In this document: one piece after another, positions 32,743 through 41,792 of the stretch
Layout: each line of letters begins with the position of its first letter
How positions within the stretch are numbered: position 1 is the first letter of the stretch
Program-made: the position numbers and the translations under genes
Notes under the pieces: generated by a model
Database searches by the model: none
What the model saw: only the letters and a program-made list of their open reading frames with translations
What the model was told of the DNA's origin: nothing
DNA from: Bacteroidales bacterium UBA1800
Lineage (GTDB): Bacteria; Bacteroidota; Bacteroidia; Bacteroidales; VadinHA17
NCBI GenBank assembly: GCA_002319915.1
Contig: DCFQ01000085.1
Location: 13,877 to 67,059 of the forward strand
DNA: 53,183 nt
Direction of reading: 5' to 3'

Positions 32743-34356
32743 ATGAAAGATCTGACACTGGTTGCCATACTCATTGCAGGCTCCATTTTAAACCTTCAGG
32801 CAGAGAATGAGAAGGAGATAAAGGCTGCCATAAAGCATATTACTGTTTACCCCGACAGGGCACAGGTAAGCCATGAAGCTTCCGTTGATATTCCAGCCGG
32901 GACAACGGTGCTAAGGCTTACCGGTCTCTCTCCTTATGTCGATGCACAGAGCATCCAGGTAAGGGGGAAGGGTGATTTTACCATCATGGCTGTAAACCAG
33001 CAAAACAATTATTTGCAGAACCTGGAGGATATTCCTGAAGTAAAAAGCATCAGGAGCCAGATCGAATCCCTTCAGACCAGGGTGGAGGATGAAAGAGCCG
33101 TACTGGATGTTCTCAAGGAAAAGGCTGCCTTCCTCGTCGCAAACAGGCCTATCCTTATAAAAGAGACCGCCTTTTCGATCGAGCAGCTCAAAAGCGTGAT
33201 GGACCTCTACACAAACAGCATGGAGCAGGTCACAACCACGACCCTTAAAAAGAACAGGCTGATAAAGGAATACGAAAAACAAATTGCGGCACTTCAGCAG
33301 CAGATCTCCGATAAGTTCGGGAAGCAGCTGCCATCAGGGGAGATCTCGGTTACTGTGGCAGCAGATAAGCCGGGCGCAGGCACCCTTTCGTTCAGTTATG
33401 TCGTCACAAATGCAGGCTGGTATCCATCATATGACATCCGGGTTGAGGACATAACAAAGCCCGTCACCATATTCTACAAGGCAAATGTTTTCCAGAACAC
33501 CGGGGTATCATGGAAGGATGTGAAGCTGAGCTTTTCGAATGCCACACCCTGGGTGGCCGGTAATGTACCGGTGCTCAGCCCCTGGTTCATAGATTTTTAT
33601 GTCCCGCCAACGGGCATCAGGATCCGGGGTATGGCCTCCCTGAGCAAGAGCGTGAGAGCACCGTCGGCAGCGGATGAGGCTATGGCCGAGAAAGGTGCAG
33701 TGATGGAAGCCGAGGCTGCCCCGGTAGCCGTTGAGAAGAATGTAGGCGAAACTACCGTTACCTTTGATGTAAATCCGCCTTACACAATCCAGCCCGACGG
33801 CAAGGTCCAGACAATCGAGATCCAGCGTACAACCTCTCCGGCCAGCTATAAGTACGTTACCGTTCCCAAGCTTTCACCTCTTGCGTACCTTACGGGCAGC
33901 ATTACCGACTGGGCGCAGCAGAGCCTGATCAGCGGCGAAGCAACCCTTTATTTTGAAAATACTTTCGTTGGAAAATCGTATCTTAATGTCAACCAGCTGA
34001 CAGATACACTGTCAATATCCCTGGGAAATGATAACAGCATCCTTGTCAAAAGGGAGAAAAGAAAAGAGTTCATTGCAACGAAAGTCATAGGGTCAAACAA
34101 AACCGAGACTTATTCCTTCCTCATAACGGTCCGCAACAACAAGCAGAATCCTGTCAGGATCACGGTTAACGATCAGCTCCCTGTTTCATCAAACAGCAAC
34201 ATAGAGGTGACCCCGGTGGAGCTGAGCGGCGGCAGATTTGATCCCGCGACGGGAGAGGTGAAGTGGGACCTGGATATCAGGCAGTCAGAGACAAGGCAGC
34301 TTGTCCTGACATATTCCGTGAAGTTCCCGAAAGACAAAACAGTAATCCTGGATTAA
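32743..34356 (+). CDS. MuiA-type DUF4139/DUF4140 protein
   Basis: A 537-residue exported protein. A signal peptide (MKDLTLVAILIAGSILNLQA) is followed by an N-terminal DUF4140 domain (VYPDRAQVSHEASVDIPAG...LRLTGLSPYVDAQSIQVRG) and a coiled coil (about 95-185). The DUF4139 beta domain follows (SFSYVVTNAGWYPSYDIRVEDITKPVTIFYKANVFQNTGVSWKDVKLSFS). An Ala/Glu-rich linker lies near residues 303-335. Proteins with this layout were named for a mucoidy-inhibiting locus; the biochemical role is unknown. It ends 14 nt before the yccF-like gene. Confidence 0.9.
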   Translation: MKDLTLVAILIAGSILNLQAENEKEIKAAIKHITVYPDRAQVSHEASVDIPAGTTVLRLTGLSPYVDAQSIQVRGKGDFTIMAVNQQNNYLQNLEDIPEVKSIRSQIESLQTRVEDERAVLDVLKEKAAFLVANRPILIKETAFSIEQLKSVMDLYTNSMEQVTTTTLKKNRLIKEYEKQIAALQQQISDKFGKQLPSGEISVTVAADKPGAGTLSFSYVVTNAGWYPSYDIRVEDITKPVTIFYKANVFQNTGVSWKDVKLSFSNATPWVAGNVPVLSPWFIDFYVPPTGIRIRGMASLSKSVRAPSAADEAMAEKGAVMEAEAAPVAVEKNVGETTVTFDVNPPYTIQPDGKVQTIEIQRTTSPASYKYVTVPKLSPLAYLTGSITDWAQQSLISGEATLYFENTFVGKSYLNVNQLTDTLSISLGNDNSILVKREKRKEFIATKVIGSNKTETYSFLITVRNNKQNPVRITVNDQLPVSSNSNIEVTPVELSGGRFDPATGEVKWDLDIRQSETRQLVLTYSVKFPKDKTVILD

Positions 34357-34370
34357 GAAAATATTACATT

Positions 34371-34745
34371 ATGAAATTCCTTGGCAATCTTGTTTGGCTG
34401 ATATTTGGCGGGATAATCATTGCTGTTGAATACTTTATCGGCAGCCTGATCCTGATGATCACCATAGTGGGGATCCCGTTTGGTTTGCAAACCCTTAAGA
34501 TGGCATCTCTGGCAATCTGGCCTTTCGGCAGAAGAAGTTACATTAAGGAGAGGGCCTCGGGGTGCCTTTTTATATTCATGAATGTGATATGGCTTCTCTG
34601 CGGTGGATTGTGGATAGCCGCCACTCATGCAATTTTCGGGGTATTGCTGTGTATCACGATCATCGGCATTCCTTTCGGGCTGCAGCATTTCAAGCTGACT
34701 GAAGTGGCTCTGAATCCTTTCGGCCGGGATATAGAGTGGATCTAA
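34371..34745 (+). CDS. yccF: YccF-family inner-membrane protein
   Basis: A 124-residue YccF domain (DUF307) protein with an internal duplication. The first half carries NLVWLIFGGIII and ITIVGIPFGLQTLKMASLAIWPFG. The second carries NVIWLLCGGLWIA and ITIIGIPFGLQHFKLTEVALNPFG, so the signature IPFGLQ...PFG occurs twice. It has about four membrane segments. I start at ATG 34371 because the upstream extension to 34263 runs into the MuiA-like gene. Function unknown. Confidence 0.9.
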   Translation: MKFLGNLVWLIFGGIIIAVEYFIGSLILMITIVGIPFGLQTLKMASLAIWPFGRRSYIKERASGCLFIFMNVIWLLCGGLWIAATHAIFGVLLCITIIGIPFGLQHFKLTEVALNPFGRDIEWI

Positions 34746-34780
34746 GATTTCCCACCGGAGGTGCGGATAAGTTCATTAAA

Positions 34781-34800
34781 ACCGCAAGTAACGCAAAGTA
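34781..34800 (+). repeat. Two near-identical 10-bp units ACCGCAAGTA / ACGCAAAGTA
   Basis: ACCGCAAGTA (34781-34790) is followed at once by ACGCAAAGTA (34791-34800), 8 of 10 bases alike, then CACGCTCAGCGCG. It resembles the short AACCGCAAAG-type intergenic repeats of environmental Bacteroidota genomes and the arms of the 65-bp repeat. It lies between yccF and thiL. Confidence 0.35.
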
Positions 34801-34930
34801 CACGCTCAGCGCGAAAAAGCAAATGACATAAGTTTATTTCTTTATTAACCCCGTGGCTATCGGCCTTTGCGATTTCATATGCTGCAGGCAGGCTTTAGGG
34901 ACTTTCAGAATTACATACCTTTATACGACT

Positions 34931-35971
34931 ATGAAGTCAGAACCAGAAAAAAAAGGAACCCCGATCAATAATTTCGGCAAGTTCGGGTTGATTGAAAAGA
35001 TCACCAGCCGGGCTGAGATCCGGAATAAAAGCACTTTATCGGGTATCGGGGACGACTCCGCTGTCATCGAAAACGGGAACGATCTTTCGCTGGTTACGAC
35101 CGACCTCCTGCTTGAAGGTATCCATTTCAATCTTGTTTACACACCCCTGCGGCACCTTGGGTACAAAGCGGTGATACGGGCCATTTCGGATATTTACGCA
35201 ATGAACGGTAAACCCGGGCAGGTGCTTGTCGGGCTTGGTGTCAGCACAAAGTTCTCCGCAGAACAGGTGGATGAATTATACGACGGTATTTACACAGCCT
35301 GCAAAAACTATAATGTTGATCTGGCAGGTGGGGATATTACCAGTTCCCTGACCGGACTCACCATCAGCGTCACAGCGGTGGGTTCTGCCGGAAAGGGATC
35401 GCTTACCGGCAGGAAAGGAGCCGGGGCAAACGATCTTATCTGTGTTACAGGGAATTTCGGAGCTTCATTCATGGGGCTCAGGATCCTTGAAAGGGAGAGG
35501 AGGCTTTTTGAGAAGGACAAAACCCTTAAGCCTGATTTTGCAGGATTTGAATACCTTATCGAGCGTCAGCTGAAGCCTGAATTCCCGTCGGCTGTAATTG
35601 ACGCCCTGAAGAATACCTCCATCATACCGTCTGCAATGATAGATGTATCCGACGGCCTCGCCTCAGACCTGATGCATATCTGCAGGCAGTCGGCAACAGG
35701 CTGCAGGATCTTTTACGAGAAGATCCCTGTTGACCTCGAGACCGGCAAAGCTGCGGAAGAGTTCGGGATCGATCCTGTTACTGCGGCGCTGAATGGCGGT
35801 GAAGATTACGAGTTACTTTTCACCGTGCGTCTTGAGGATCATGAAAAGATAAAAGCTATTCCCGGTGTGTCGGTCATCGGGCACATGACACAGGCCTCCC
35901 AGGGTTGCTGCCTTATCAATGAGAATGGGGCGCAGATAGAACTGAAAGCCCAGGGATGGGAAAAAGCCTGA
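34931..35971 (+). CDS. thiL: Thiamine-monophosphate kinase
   Basis: ThiL phosphorylates thiamine phosphate to thiamine diphosphate with ATP in the cytosol. The 346 residues from ATG 34931 show GIGDDSAVI (metal/ATP site), VTTDLLLEGIHFNL, AVIRAISDIYAMNGKPGQVLVGLG, GGDITSS, MIDVSDGLASDLMHI and ALNGGEDYELLF, all in the canonical order. A frame opening at 34853 adds 26 unlike residues. I see no TPP riboswitch upstream. It converges on lpxA with 13 nt between stop codons. Confidence 0.96.
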   Translation: MKSEPEKKGTPINNFGKFGLIEKITSRAEIRNKSTLSGIGDDSAVIENGNDLSLVTTDLLLEGIHFNLVYTPLRHLGYKAVIRAISDIYAMNGKPGQVLVGLGVSTKFSAEQVDELYDGIYTACKNYNVDLAGGDITSSLTGLTISVTAVGSAGKGSLTGRKGAGANDLICVTGNFGASFMGLRILERERRLFEKDKTLKPDFAGFEYLIERQLKPEFPSAVIDALKNTSIIPSAMIDVSDGLASDLMHICRQSATGCRIFYEKIPVDLETGKAAEEFGIDPVTAALNGGEDYELLFTVRLEDHEKIKAIPGVSVIGHMTQASQGCCLINENGAQIELKAQGWEKA

Positions 35972-35984
35972 CGGGAACCTGTTC

Positions 35985-36761
35985 TTACTTCGGCCCGCGG
36001 ATTATTCCCCTTTCCGATTTCCTTATGAATTCGATTATGTAATCCCTGTCGGGAGATTGCCGGAATTTTTCTTCGATAAATTCCAGGGCCTGCGTGACAT
36101 TCATGCAGTTCTGGTAAATTGCCCTATAGATATTGTGGATCTCGCTTATCCTTTCCTTTTCGAATCCACGGCGCGTAAGCCCGACGGTATTAATGCCCAG
36201 GTATGTAAGCGGGTCCCTGTCGGCTTTAATGAACGGCGGAACATCTGTCCTGACCTTCGAGCCACCCCCGATCATAACATGCCCCCCGATCCTAGCGAAC
36301 TGGTGGACCAGTGTTCCCGCGCTGATAATTGCCCAGTCATCGACCTTGACCTCGCCTGCAAGACCGATCCCGTTCCCGAGAATGACATTGTTGCCGATGA
36401 AGCAGTCGTGCCCGACATGGGCATATGCCATTAACAGGCAGTTATTGCCTATGACCGTTTTCCCCGCAGATGCTGTGCCGCGGTTCACGGTTGCCGCTTC
36501 ACGAAGAGTGGTCCCGTTACCGATCTCGACAGTCGTTTCCTCTCCCCTGAACTTAAGGTCCTGGGGGATCCCTGAAACAACTGCAGTCGGAAATATACGG
36601 CATTTGCTGCCGATCCTTGCACCGTCAAGGATTGCGGAACCAGGGCCAATCCAGGTCCCTTCTCCAATAATTACATTGCCTGCAATATAGGCAAAAGGTT
36701 CAACTGTAACATTTTCTGCTAATTGCGCCTTTGGATGAACATACGCCAGATCAGAAACCAT
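35985..36761 (-). CDS. lpxA: UDP-N-acetylglucosamine O-acyltransferase LpxA
   Basis: LpxA adds the first acyl chain to UDP-GlcNAc in lipid A synthesis. The 258 residues form hexapeptide repeats of a left-handed beta helix (VTVEPFAYIAGNVIIGEGTWIGPGSAIL and further), with the catalytic-histidine region LLMAYAHVGHDCFIGNNVILGNG. The C-terminal helical part has PPFIKADRDPLTYLGINTVGLTRRGF. Its start lies 7 nt after the lpxC-fabZ stop, making it the last gene of the cluster. Confidence 0.97.
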   Translation of the reverse strand: MVSDLAYVHPKAQLAENVTVEPFAYIAGNVIIGEGTWIGPGSAILDGARIGSKCRIFPTAVVSGIPQDLKFRGEETTVEIGNGTTLREAATVNRGTASAGKTVIGNNCLLMAYAHVGHDCFIGNNVILGNGIGLAGEVKVDDWAIISAGTLVHQFARIGGHVMIGGGSKVRTDVPPFIKADRDPLTYLGINTVGLTRRGFEKERISEIHNIYRAIYQNCMNVTQALEFIEEKFRQSPDRDYIIEFIRKSERGIIRGPK

Positions 36762-36768
36762 TGGATGA

Positions 36769-38160
36769 TTATTTGTTTTTAACTACCTGGGCTACCATTT
36801 CACCCTCCACCACTAGATGATTCCCGACGAATGCCTGTCCGAACATCGAAACGATCCCGCGCCTCAATGGTTCGGCAAGCTCCATCCTCAGTATAACAGT
36901 GTCCCCCGGTACTACTTTATGTTTGAACTTAAGCTTGTCAATCTTCAGGAAATAGGTCGAATACCTCTCGGGATCCTCGACTGTGCTCAATATCAGAAGT
37001 CCGCCGCATTGTGCAAGTGCCTCTACAAGCAGAACGCCCGGCATCACCGGTTCGTCGGGGAAATGACCCTGGAAAAACGGCTCGTTGAAGGTCACATTCT
37101 TTATCCCTATGACGCTGTTCTCGTCGAGCGAAATTACCTTATCCACAAGCAGGAACGGTGCTCTGTGGGGAAGGCGCTTCTTGATATCCTCGATAGTTAA
37201 TACTGGGGGAACGGACGGATCGTAAACCGGGATATGGAGTTTCGAGGTTTTCCTGATCTCCTGCCTGATGAGCTTGGCAAGCCTTGTGTTGGCGTAATGC
37301 CCGGGCCTGGTGGCCACCACTTTGCCTAAGATAGGCTGGCCCACGAGCGCCAGGTCCCCCATGATATCGAGAAGCTTATGCCGTGCCGGTTCATTCGGGT
37401 ACCGCAACTCCGTATTATTCAGGATCCCTGCAGTGTGCTTGCTGATCCCCGGCCTGTTGAACAGCTTGGCAATCCTGTCAATCTCCTCCTGCTCGACCTC
37501 CTTCTCGAGGATCACAACCGCATTATCGAGGTCCCCACCCTTGATTAGCCCCATCCTGTGGAGCGGTTCCAGCTCGTGGAAAAATACGAACGTGCGGCTT
37601 TTGCAGATCTCCTTCTCAAAATCATCAATCGTATCAAGGATCGCATACTGGTTTCCGAGGATCTTTGAATTGTAGTCGATCAGGACATTGATGCTGAGGT
37701 GGTCATCAGGGTAAACGATAAGATCGACGCCATGCTCCTCATCGGAATAGGTGATCTTCTGCTTTATTGTGAAGTAATTCCTCTCTTCCCGTTGTTCCGT
37801 GAAGCCGACGGAGTTGATCGCTTCCGTGAATGCAAGTGAAGCACCGCCCATAATGGGGGCTTCCGGTCCGTCAAGCTCTATGAGCGCATTATCGACCCTC
37901 ATCCCGTGAAGGGCAGCCAGGGCATGCTCGATGGTCGATACCGATGCATTGTTCTGGACGAGTGTGGTGCCCCTCGATGTATCGGCTACGTTCTCGGCGA
38001 GCGCATCTATCATTGGCTTGCCGGGAAGGTCCGTCCTGCAGAATTTATACCCGTGATTGGCAGGGGCAGGTTTGAAGGTGATGGTTACAGTGAGTCCCGT
38101 ATGTAAGCCTTTTCCTGTCAGGCTCACTTCTTTCTTAAGCGTTCTTTGCTTTTCGCTCAT
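36769..38160 (-). CDS. lpxC/fabZ: Fused LpxC deacetylase / FabZ dehydratase
   Basis: A 463-residue bifunctional protein, a known Bacteroidota arrangement. Residues 1-310 are LpxC, the zinc deacetylase that commits to lipid A; the zinc ligands are visible as His79 in STIEHALAAL and His261/Asp265 in RHKLLDIMGDL. Residues 320-463 are FabZ, the 3-hydroxyacyl-ACP dehydratase (LPHRAPFLLVDKV and GHFPDEPVMPGVLLVEALAQ, catalytic His366). The fusion ties lipid A to fatty-acid synthesis, which compete for the same acyl-ACP. It is 98 nt from lpxD and 7 nt from lpxA. Confidence 0.97.
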   Translation of the reverse strand: MSEKQRTLKKEVSLTGKGLHTGLTVTITFKPAPANHGYKFCRTDLPGKPMIDALAENVADTSRGTTLVQNNASVSTIEHALAALHGMRVDNALIELDGPEAPIMGGASLAFTEAINSVGFTEQREERNYFTIKQKITYSDEEHGVDLIVYPDDHLSINVLIDYNSKILGNQYAILDTIDDFEKEICKSRTFVFFHELEPLHRMGLIKGGDLDNAVVILEKEVEQEEIDRIAKLFNRPGISKHTAGILNNTELRYPNEPARHKLLDIMGDLALVGQPILGKVVATRPGHYANTRLAKLIRQEIRKTSKLHIPVYDPSVPPVLTIEDIKKRLPHRAPFLLVDKVISLDENSVIGIKNVTFNEPFFQGHFPDEPVMPGVLLVEALAQCGGLLILSTVEDPERYSTYFLKIDKLKFKHKVVPGDTVILRMELAEPLRRGIVSMFGQAFVGNHLVVEGEMVAQVVKNK

Positions 38161-38258
38161 TTTCCTCAGGCTTGATTTTTAATCCGGGTACAAAAAAATC
38201 AAAAAAAAGTGAACTATCCAATAATTTTTAAAGCATGGCGGAAGTCACAGTAAACAGG

Positions 38259-39302
38259 TCATTCAGCCTGTTTCCTGAGCAACTCAAGCTGCCTTTCAAG
38301 CTCGCGGAGCTTCCTGCTCATCTCCGGCAGCTGCTTGAACACAATGCTCGAACGGGCAAAATCCCTGTGATCGATTGCCGGGTATCCGAGCAACACGGAA
38401 TTCTCCTGCTTCACATCACTATGAATGCCTGACTGTGCTCCGATCTTTACCCCGTCGGCGATCTTCAGATGACCTGCAATCCCGACCTGCCCGGCAAACA
38501 TGCAGTTCTTTCCCACCTTGGTGGAACCGGCGATCCCTGTCTGTCCTGCCATAACGGTGTTTTCACCGATCTCGACATTGTGGGCGATCTGGATCAGGTT
38601 ATCGAGCTTAACGCCTTTCCGGATGATGGTCGATCCCATTGTTGCGCGATCGATGGCGACATTTGCCCCGATCTCGACATTGTCCTCAAGAACGACATTT
38701 CCCAGCTGCGGTATCTTCATGAACTCGCTCTCCGACTGGGGAGCAAACCCGAAGCCGTCGCTCCCGATCACCGAACCTGCATGGATCACACAGTTATTTC
38801 CGATAATGCAATCATGATATATCTTGACACCCGGATTAATAGTACAATTCTTCCCGACCTTTGCATTGTCGCCAATGAAAACATGCGGATAAACCAAAGA
38901 TCCCTCTCCCACCGAAGAGTTTTCCCCGATATATGCATAAGGACCAATATAAATATCCGCCCCGACCGAAGCCGATTTTTCGATCACGGCCGTCGGATGG
39001 ATCCCCTTCTTCCTGGGCCTCGCCTGGTCAACCAGCCTCAGGAGCGAGGCAAAGGCTTCATAAGCATCCTCAACCCTGATCATTGTGGCTTCCACCCTGG
39101 CCGAAGGGACAAAGCTCTTGTTAACCAGCACTATCGACGATCCTGTTGTATAAAGGAATTGTTCATACTTAGGGTTTGCGAGGAAAGAGAGCGCACCCGG
39201 ATGCCCCTCTTCGATTTTGGCAATCGTATTTACCGTTGTTCCTGGATCCCCCTCAATTTCGCCCTGAAGAAACCGGGCAATCGTTGCTGCATCAAATTCC
39301 AT
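38259..39302 (-). CDS. lpxD: UDP-3-O-acylglucosamine N-acyltransferase LpxD
   Basis: LpxD adds the second (N-linked) acyl chain in lipid A synthesis. The 347 residues have an N-terminal uridine-binding domain (IARFLQGEIEGDP...ALSFLANPKYEQFLY) and a hexapeptide-repeat helix. The catalytic segment is IQIAHNVEIGENTVMAGQTGIAGST with GSDGFGFAP earlier. The C-terminal coiled helix is KQLPEMSRKLRELERQLELL. It follows the HD gene by 15 nt. Confidence 0.97.
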   Translation of the reverse strand: MEFDAATIARFLQGEIEGDPGTTVNTIAKIEEGHPGALSFLANPKYEQFLYTTGSSIVLVNKSFVPSARVEATMIRVEDAYEAFASLLRLVDQARPRKKGIHPTAVIEKSASVGADIYIGPYAYIGENSSVGEGSLVYPHVFIGDNAKVGKNCTINPGVKIYHDCIIGNNCVIHAGSVIGSDGFGFAPQSESEFMKIPQLGNVVLEDNVEIGANVAIDRATMGSTIIRKGVKLDNLIQIAHNVEIGENTVMAGQTGIAGSTKVGKNCMFAGQVGIAGHLKIADGVKIGAQSGIHSDVKQENSVLLGYPAIDHRDFARSSIVFKQLPEMSRKLRELERQLELLRKQAE

Positions 39303-39317
39303 GGTTGTTTCTGTAAT

Positions 39318-40574
39318 TTAAATTCTGCACTCTTTCGGATAACAAAGGAAATATCTCGTGATTCTTTCTGAGAACAATTTGTGGTCAAAGATATCCGATA
39401 CTGTTGAAATTCCCGCCGTTGTTCCATCCTTGAGCAGTATCATTACCTCCGGTTCACCGGGAGCATAGGTCAGGTTCGAGATCGCTTCGGTGTAAACATA
39501 AAACCCGGTCAATTCTTTATTTATCCCTAAGCGGCCCGCAGTCAGGTCCTTCAACTGCTGCACCCTGGCAATGGGGAAAGGCTTGTCCTGGAGTTCGATA
39601 GCAAGCAGGTCGCGCATCATCAGCCTACGGGAAAGATCTCTCAACACAGGGTCGTTTTGATCGGCCCAGTACTTTATAGATGTAAGGATATCCGAGTCGT
39701 CGAGGCGGGTAAAATTAAAGGATACGTGAGAGGGAGTGAAGAGACCCGAATCCCCAAGGTCAGCCTGGCCTATATTATTATAAAGGAAAAACCTCAGCGC
39801 CGGCGTCGCAAACAGGTCCTCTCCCCTGCCTGCCAGCTCTTTGGCACGCCTCAGGACATTCACGAGCAGGCTTTCTGATGAAAGCACAGTTTTGTGCATG
39901 TATACCTGCCAGTACATCAGCCTCCTGGCTATAAGAAATTTCTCGATCGAATAGATCCCCTTCTCATCCACCACGAGCCTGTCGCTGACAACATTAAGCA
40001 TCCGGATTATTCTGTCGGAACCAACCGCTCCTTCGATCACCCCAGTGAAGAATGAATCCCTCCTGAGGAAGTCGAGACGGTCCATATCTATCTGGCCTGC
40101 CACCAGTTCGTGAAAGAATTTCCGCTTGTATGTACCCCTGAAGATCTCAATCGCCAGGTCAAGCTTCCCTCCGAATGCCTCATTCAGCTTTTCCATCAGA
40201 AGGAGCGAGATATCCTCATGAGTGATCCCGCTTATAAGGGAATGCTCGAGTGCATGGGAAAAAGGCCCGTGACCTATATCATGGAGAAGGATGGCAACCA
40301 GCAGCGCTTCTTCCTCTTCAGGACTGATTATAATGTCCTTGTTCCTGAGAGTTTTTATGGCGCTGTCGGTCAGGTAGAGGGCGCCGAGGCAATGCTGGAA
40401 CCTGCTGTGATTCGCACCCGGGTATACAAAGCTCGTGAGGCCCAGCTGCTTTATGTTCCTCAGTCGCTGGAACCATGGATGCGCTACAATGTCGTAGATC
40501 AGGTCAAATGGCAGGTCGATAAATCCGTAGACCGGATCATTTATGATCTTGTGCTTATTTGTCTTATAAACCAC
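39318..40574 (-). CDS. HD-domain phosphohydrolase, SAMHD1/dGTPase-like
   Basis: A 418-residue HD hydrolase. The metal-binding H...HD...D set is clear: SRFQHCLGALYLT, LLHDIGHGPFSHALEH and the later Asp in GQIDMDRLDFLRRDSFFTG. The family (YdhJ/SAMHD1 relatives) includes dNTP triphosphohydrolases, but the substrate is not predictable. It starts with GTG at 40574. A TACTTTTG box lies just upstream (40594-40601). It is the first gene of the lipid A cluster, a position conserved in Bacteroidota, though I see no biochemical reason. Confidence 0.9.
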   Translation of the reverse strand: MVYKTNKHKIINDPVYGFIDLPFDLIYDIVAHPWFQRLRNIKQLGLTSFVYPGANHSRFQHCLGALYLTDSAIKTLRNKDIIISPEEEEALLVAILLHDIGHGPFSHALEHSLISGITHEDISLLLMEKLNEAFGGKLDLAIEIFRGTYKRKFFHELVAGQIDMDRLDFLRRDSFFTGVIEGAVGSDRIIRMLNVVSDRLVVDEKGIYSIEKFLIARRLMYWQVYMHKTVLSSESLLVNVLRRAKELAGRGEDLFATPALRFFLYNNIGQADLGDSGLFTPSHVSFNFTRLDDSDILTSIKYWADQNDPVLRDLSRRLMMRDLLAIELQDKPFPIARVQQLKDLTAGRLGINKELTGFYVYTEAISNLTYAPGEPEVMILLKDGTTAGISTVSDIFDHKLFSERITRYFLCYPKECRI

Positions 40575-40885
40575 GAGCGTAATACCTTGAGTACAAAAGT
40601 ATGAATTTGTTTCTCATGACAGCATCCGGAAAGATAACTATGTCGCAAAGATCATGCCGTGGCGGGATAACGCTTATGAACCATAGGAGGTTGTTCCGTT
40701 CGATTCTTTATGCTAACTTGTACGAAAATAATTTGTAACCTGGCCCACCCTCCTGCTGTCTAAACAGCTGAAGCGGAATAAAATAATTTAAAACATGTTT
40801 TATAACATATTTTCTGGTGGTAACATTTGACTTTTTTACCGTCTTTTATTAGGAAAAAATTCACCGGACACAGACCTGACCAGCA
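40575..40885. other. Divergent intergenic region, 311 nt
   Basis: Between the HD gene (minus) and the ABC ATPase (plus). It holds the HD-gene promoter candidate and an AT-rich stretch before 40886. A 40-codon frame (ATG 40617) has poor coding character and is rejected. Confidence 0.5.
40594..40601 (-). promoter_or_regulatory. Candidate -7 box TACTTTTG for the lipid A cluster
   Basis: The minus strand reads TACTTTTG, matching TAnnTTTG, 19 nt before the GTG at 40574. There is no clear -33. It would give a leader of about 13 nt. Confidence 0.4.
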
Positions 40886-41779
40886 ATGAAAATTGAGATT
40901 CTCGGGCTTAACAAGATATATCCCAATGGCAACCACGCCTTGAAGGATATCAACCTGGAATTCGGGACAGGGATGTTCGGTCTTCTCGGGCCCAACGGTG
41001 CAGGGAAATCGAGTCTCATGAGGATCATGGTCACGTTGATGAAGCCTACTTCGGGAACGATCCTGGTCGATGGAAAAGACATTCAGAAGAACAGGAAGGA
41101 GCTGAGGCAGATGCTGGGTTATCTCCCACAGGATTTCAGGTTTTTTACTGCACTGAAAACCTGGGAGTTCCTCGATTATTCAGGTGCTCTTGCCGGAATG
41201 AAGAACCGGAAGCTGAGGGTCTCAGAAGTCGACAGGCTTCTCGACCAGGTTGGGCTTCTTGAGGTCCGCGACAGGATGGCGAACAAGCTTTCGGGCGGGA
41301 TGAAGCGTAGGCTTGGCATCGCCCAGGCGCTCATTGGGAATCCGAGGATCATCGTGGTGGATGAGCCTACCACCGGGCTCGATCCCGATGAAAGGATCAG
41401 GTTCAGGAATATACTCTCCCAGCTGACCCAGAATGATGTCACGATCATACTCTCCACACACATTGTCGGCGACATATCTTCGACGTGCCAGGGTATGGCG
41501 CTTCTGAACAGGGGTGAAGTCGTATTTTCGGGCTCCCCGGAGAATCTCGTCCGGAATGCCGGGGGGCACGTATTCAGGCTAAATCTGTCAACAGAACAAT
41601 ATGAATCGGTCAAGGAGCGGTACAACATAATTTCCACGATCCCTGTCGACAATGGCTGGGAGGTGCAGGTTGTATCGGACGATCCTCCCGGGTTCAATGC
41701 AATACCGGTAATTCCCAATATCGAGGATGCATACGTATATTTTATGGAACATAAGATCAAAGCAACCATCATTGATTAG
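40886..41779 (+). CDS. ABC transporter ATP-binding protein
   Basis: A 297-residue ABC-2-type ATPase. It shows Walker A GPNGAGKSS, Q-loop YLPQDFRFF, signature LSGGMKRRLGIAQAL, Walker B IIVVDEPTTGLDP and the H-loop STHIVGD. The last 70 residues are a C-terminal extension. The start is ATG 40886. Its partner is the large fusion permease 13 nt downstream. Confidence 0.95.
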   Translation: MKIEILGLNKIYPNGNHALKDINLEFGTGMFGLLGPNGAGKSSLMRIMVTLMKPTSGTILVDGKDIQKNRKELRQMLGYLPQDFRFFTALKTWEFLDYSGALAGMKNRKLRVSEVDRLLDQVGLLEVRDRMANKLSGGMKRRLGIAQALIGNPRIIVVDEPTTGLDPDERIRFRNILSQLTQNDVTIILSTHIVGDISSTCQGMALLNRGEVVFSGSPENLVRNAGGHVFRLNLSTEQYESVKERYNIISTIPVDNGWEVQVVSDDPPGFNAIPVIPNIEDAYVYFMEHKIKATIID

Positions 41780-41792
41780 CTGTGTACGAAGT

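Noticed and set aside
34746..34930. TPP riboswitch before thiL
   Set aside because: The conserved CTGAGA and ACCTGAT core segments are absent.
40617..40739. 40-codon frame in the intergenic region upstream of the ABC ATPase
   Set aside because: Poor amino-acid composition, no hydrophobic or domain pattern, no start context.
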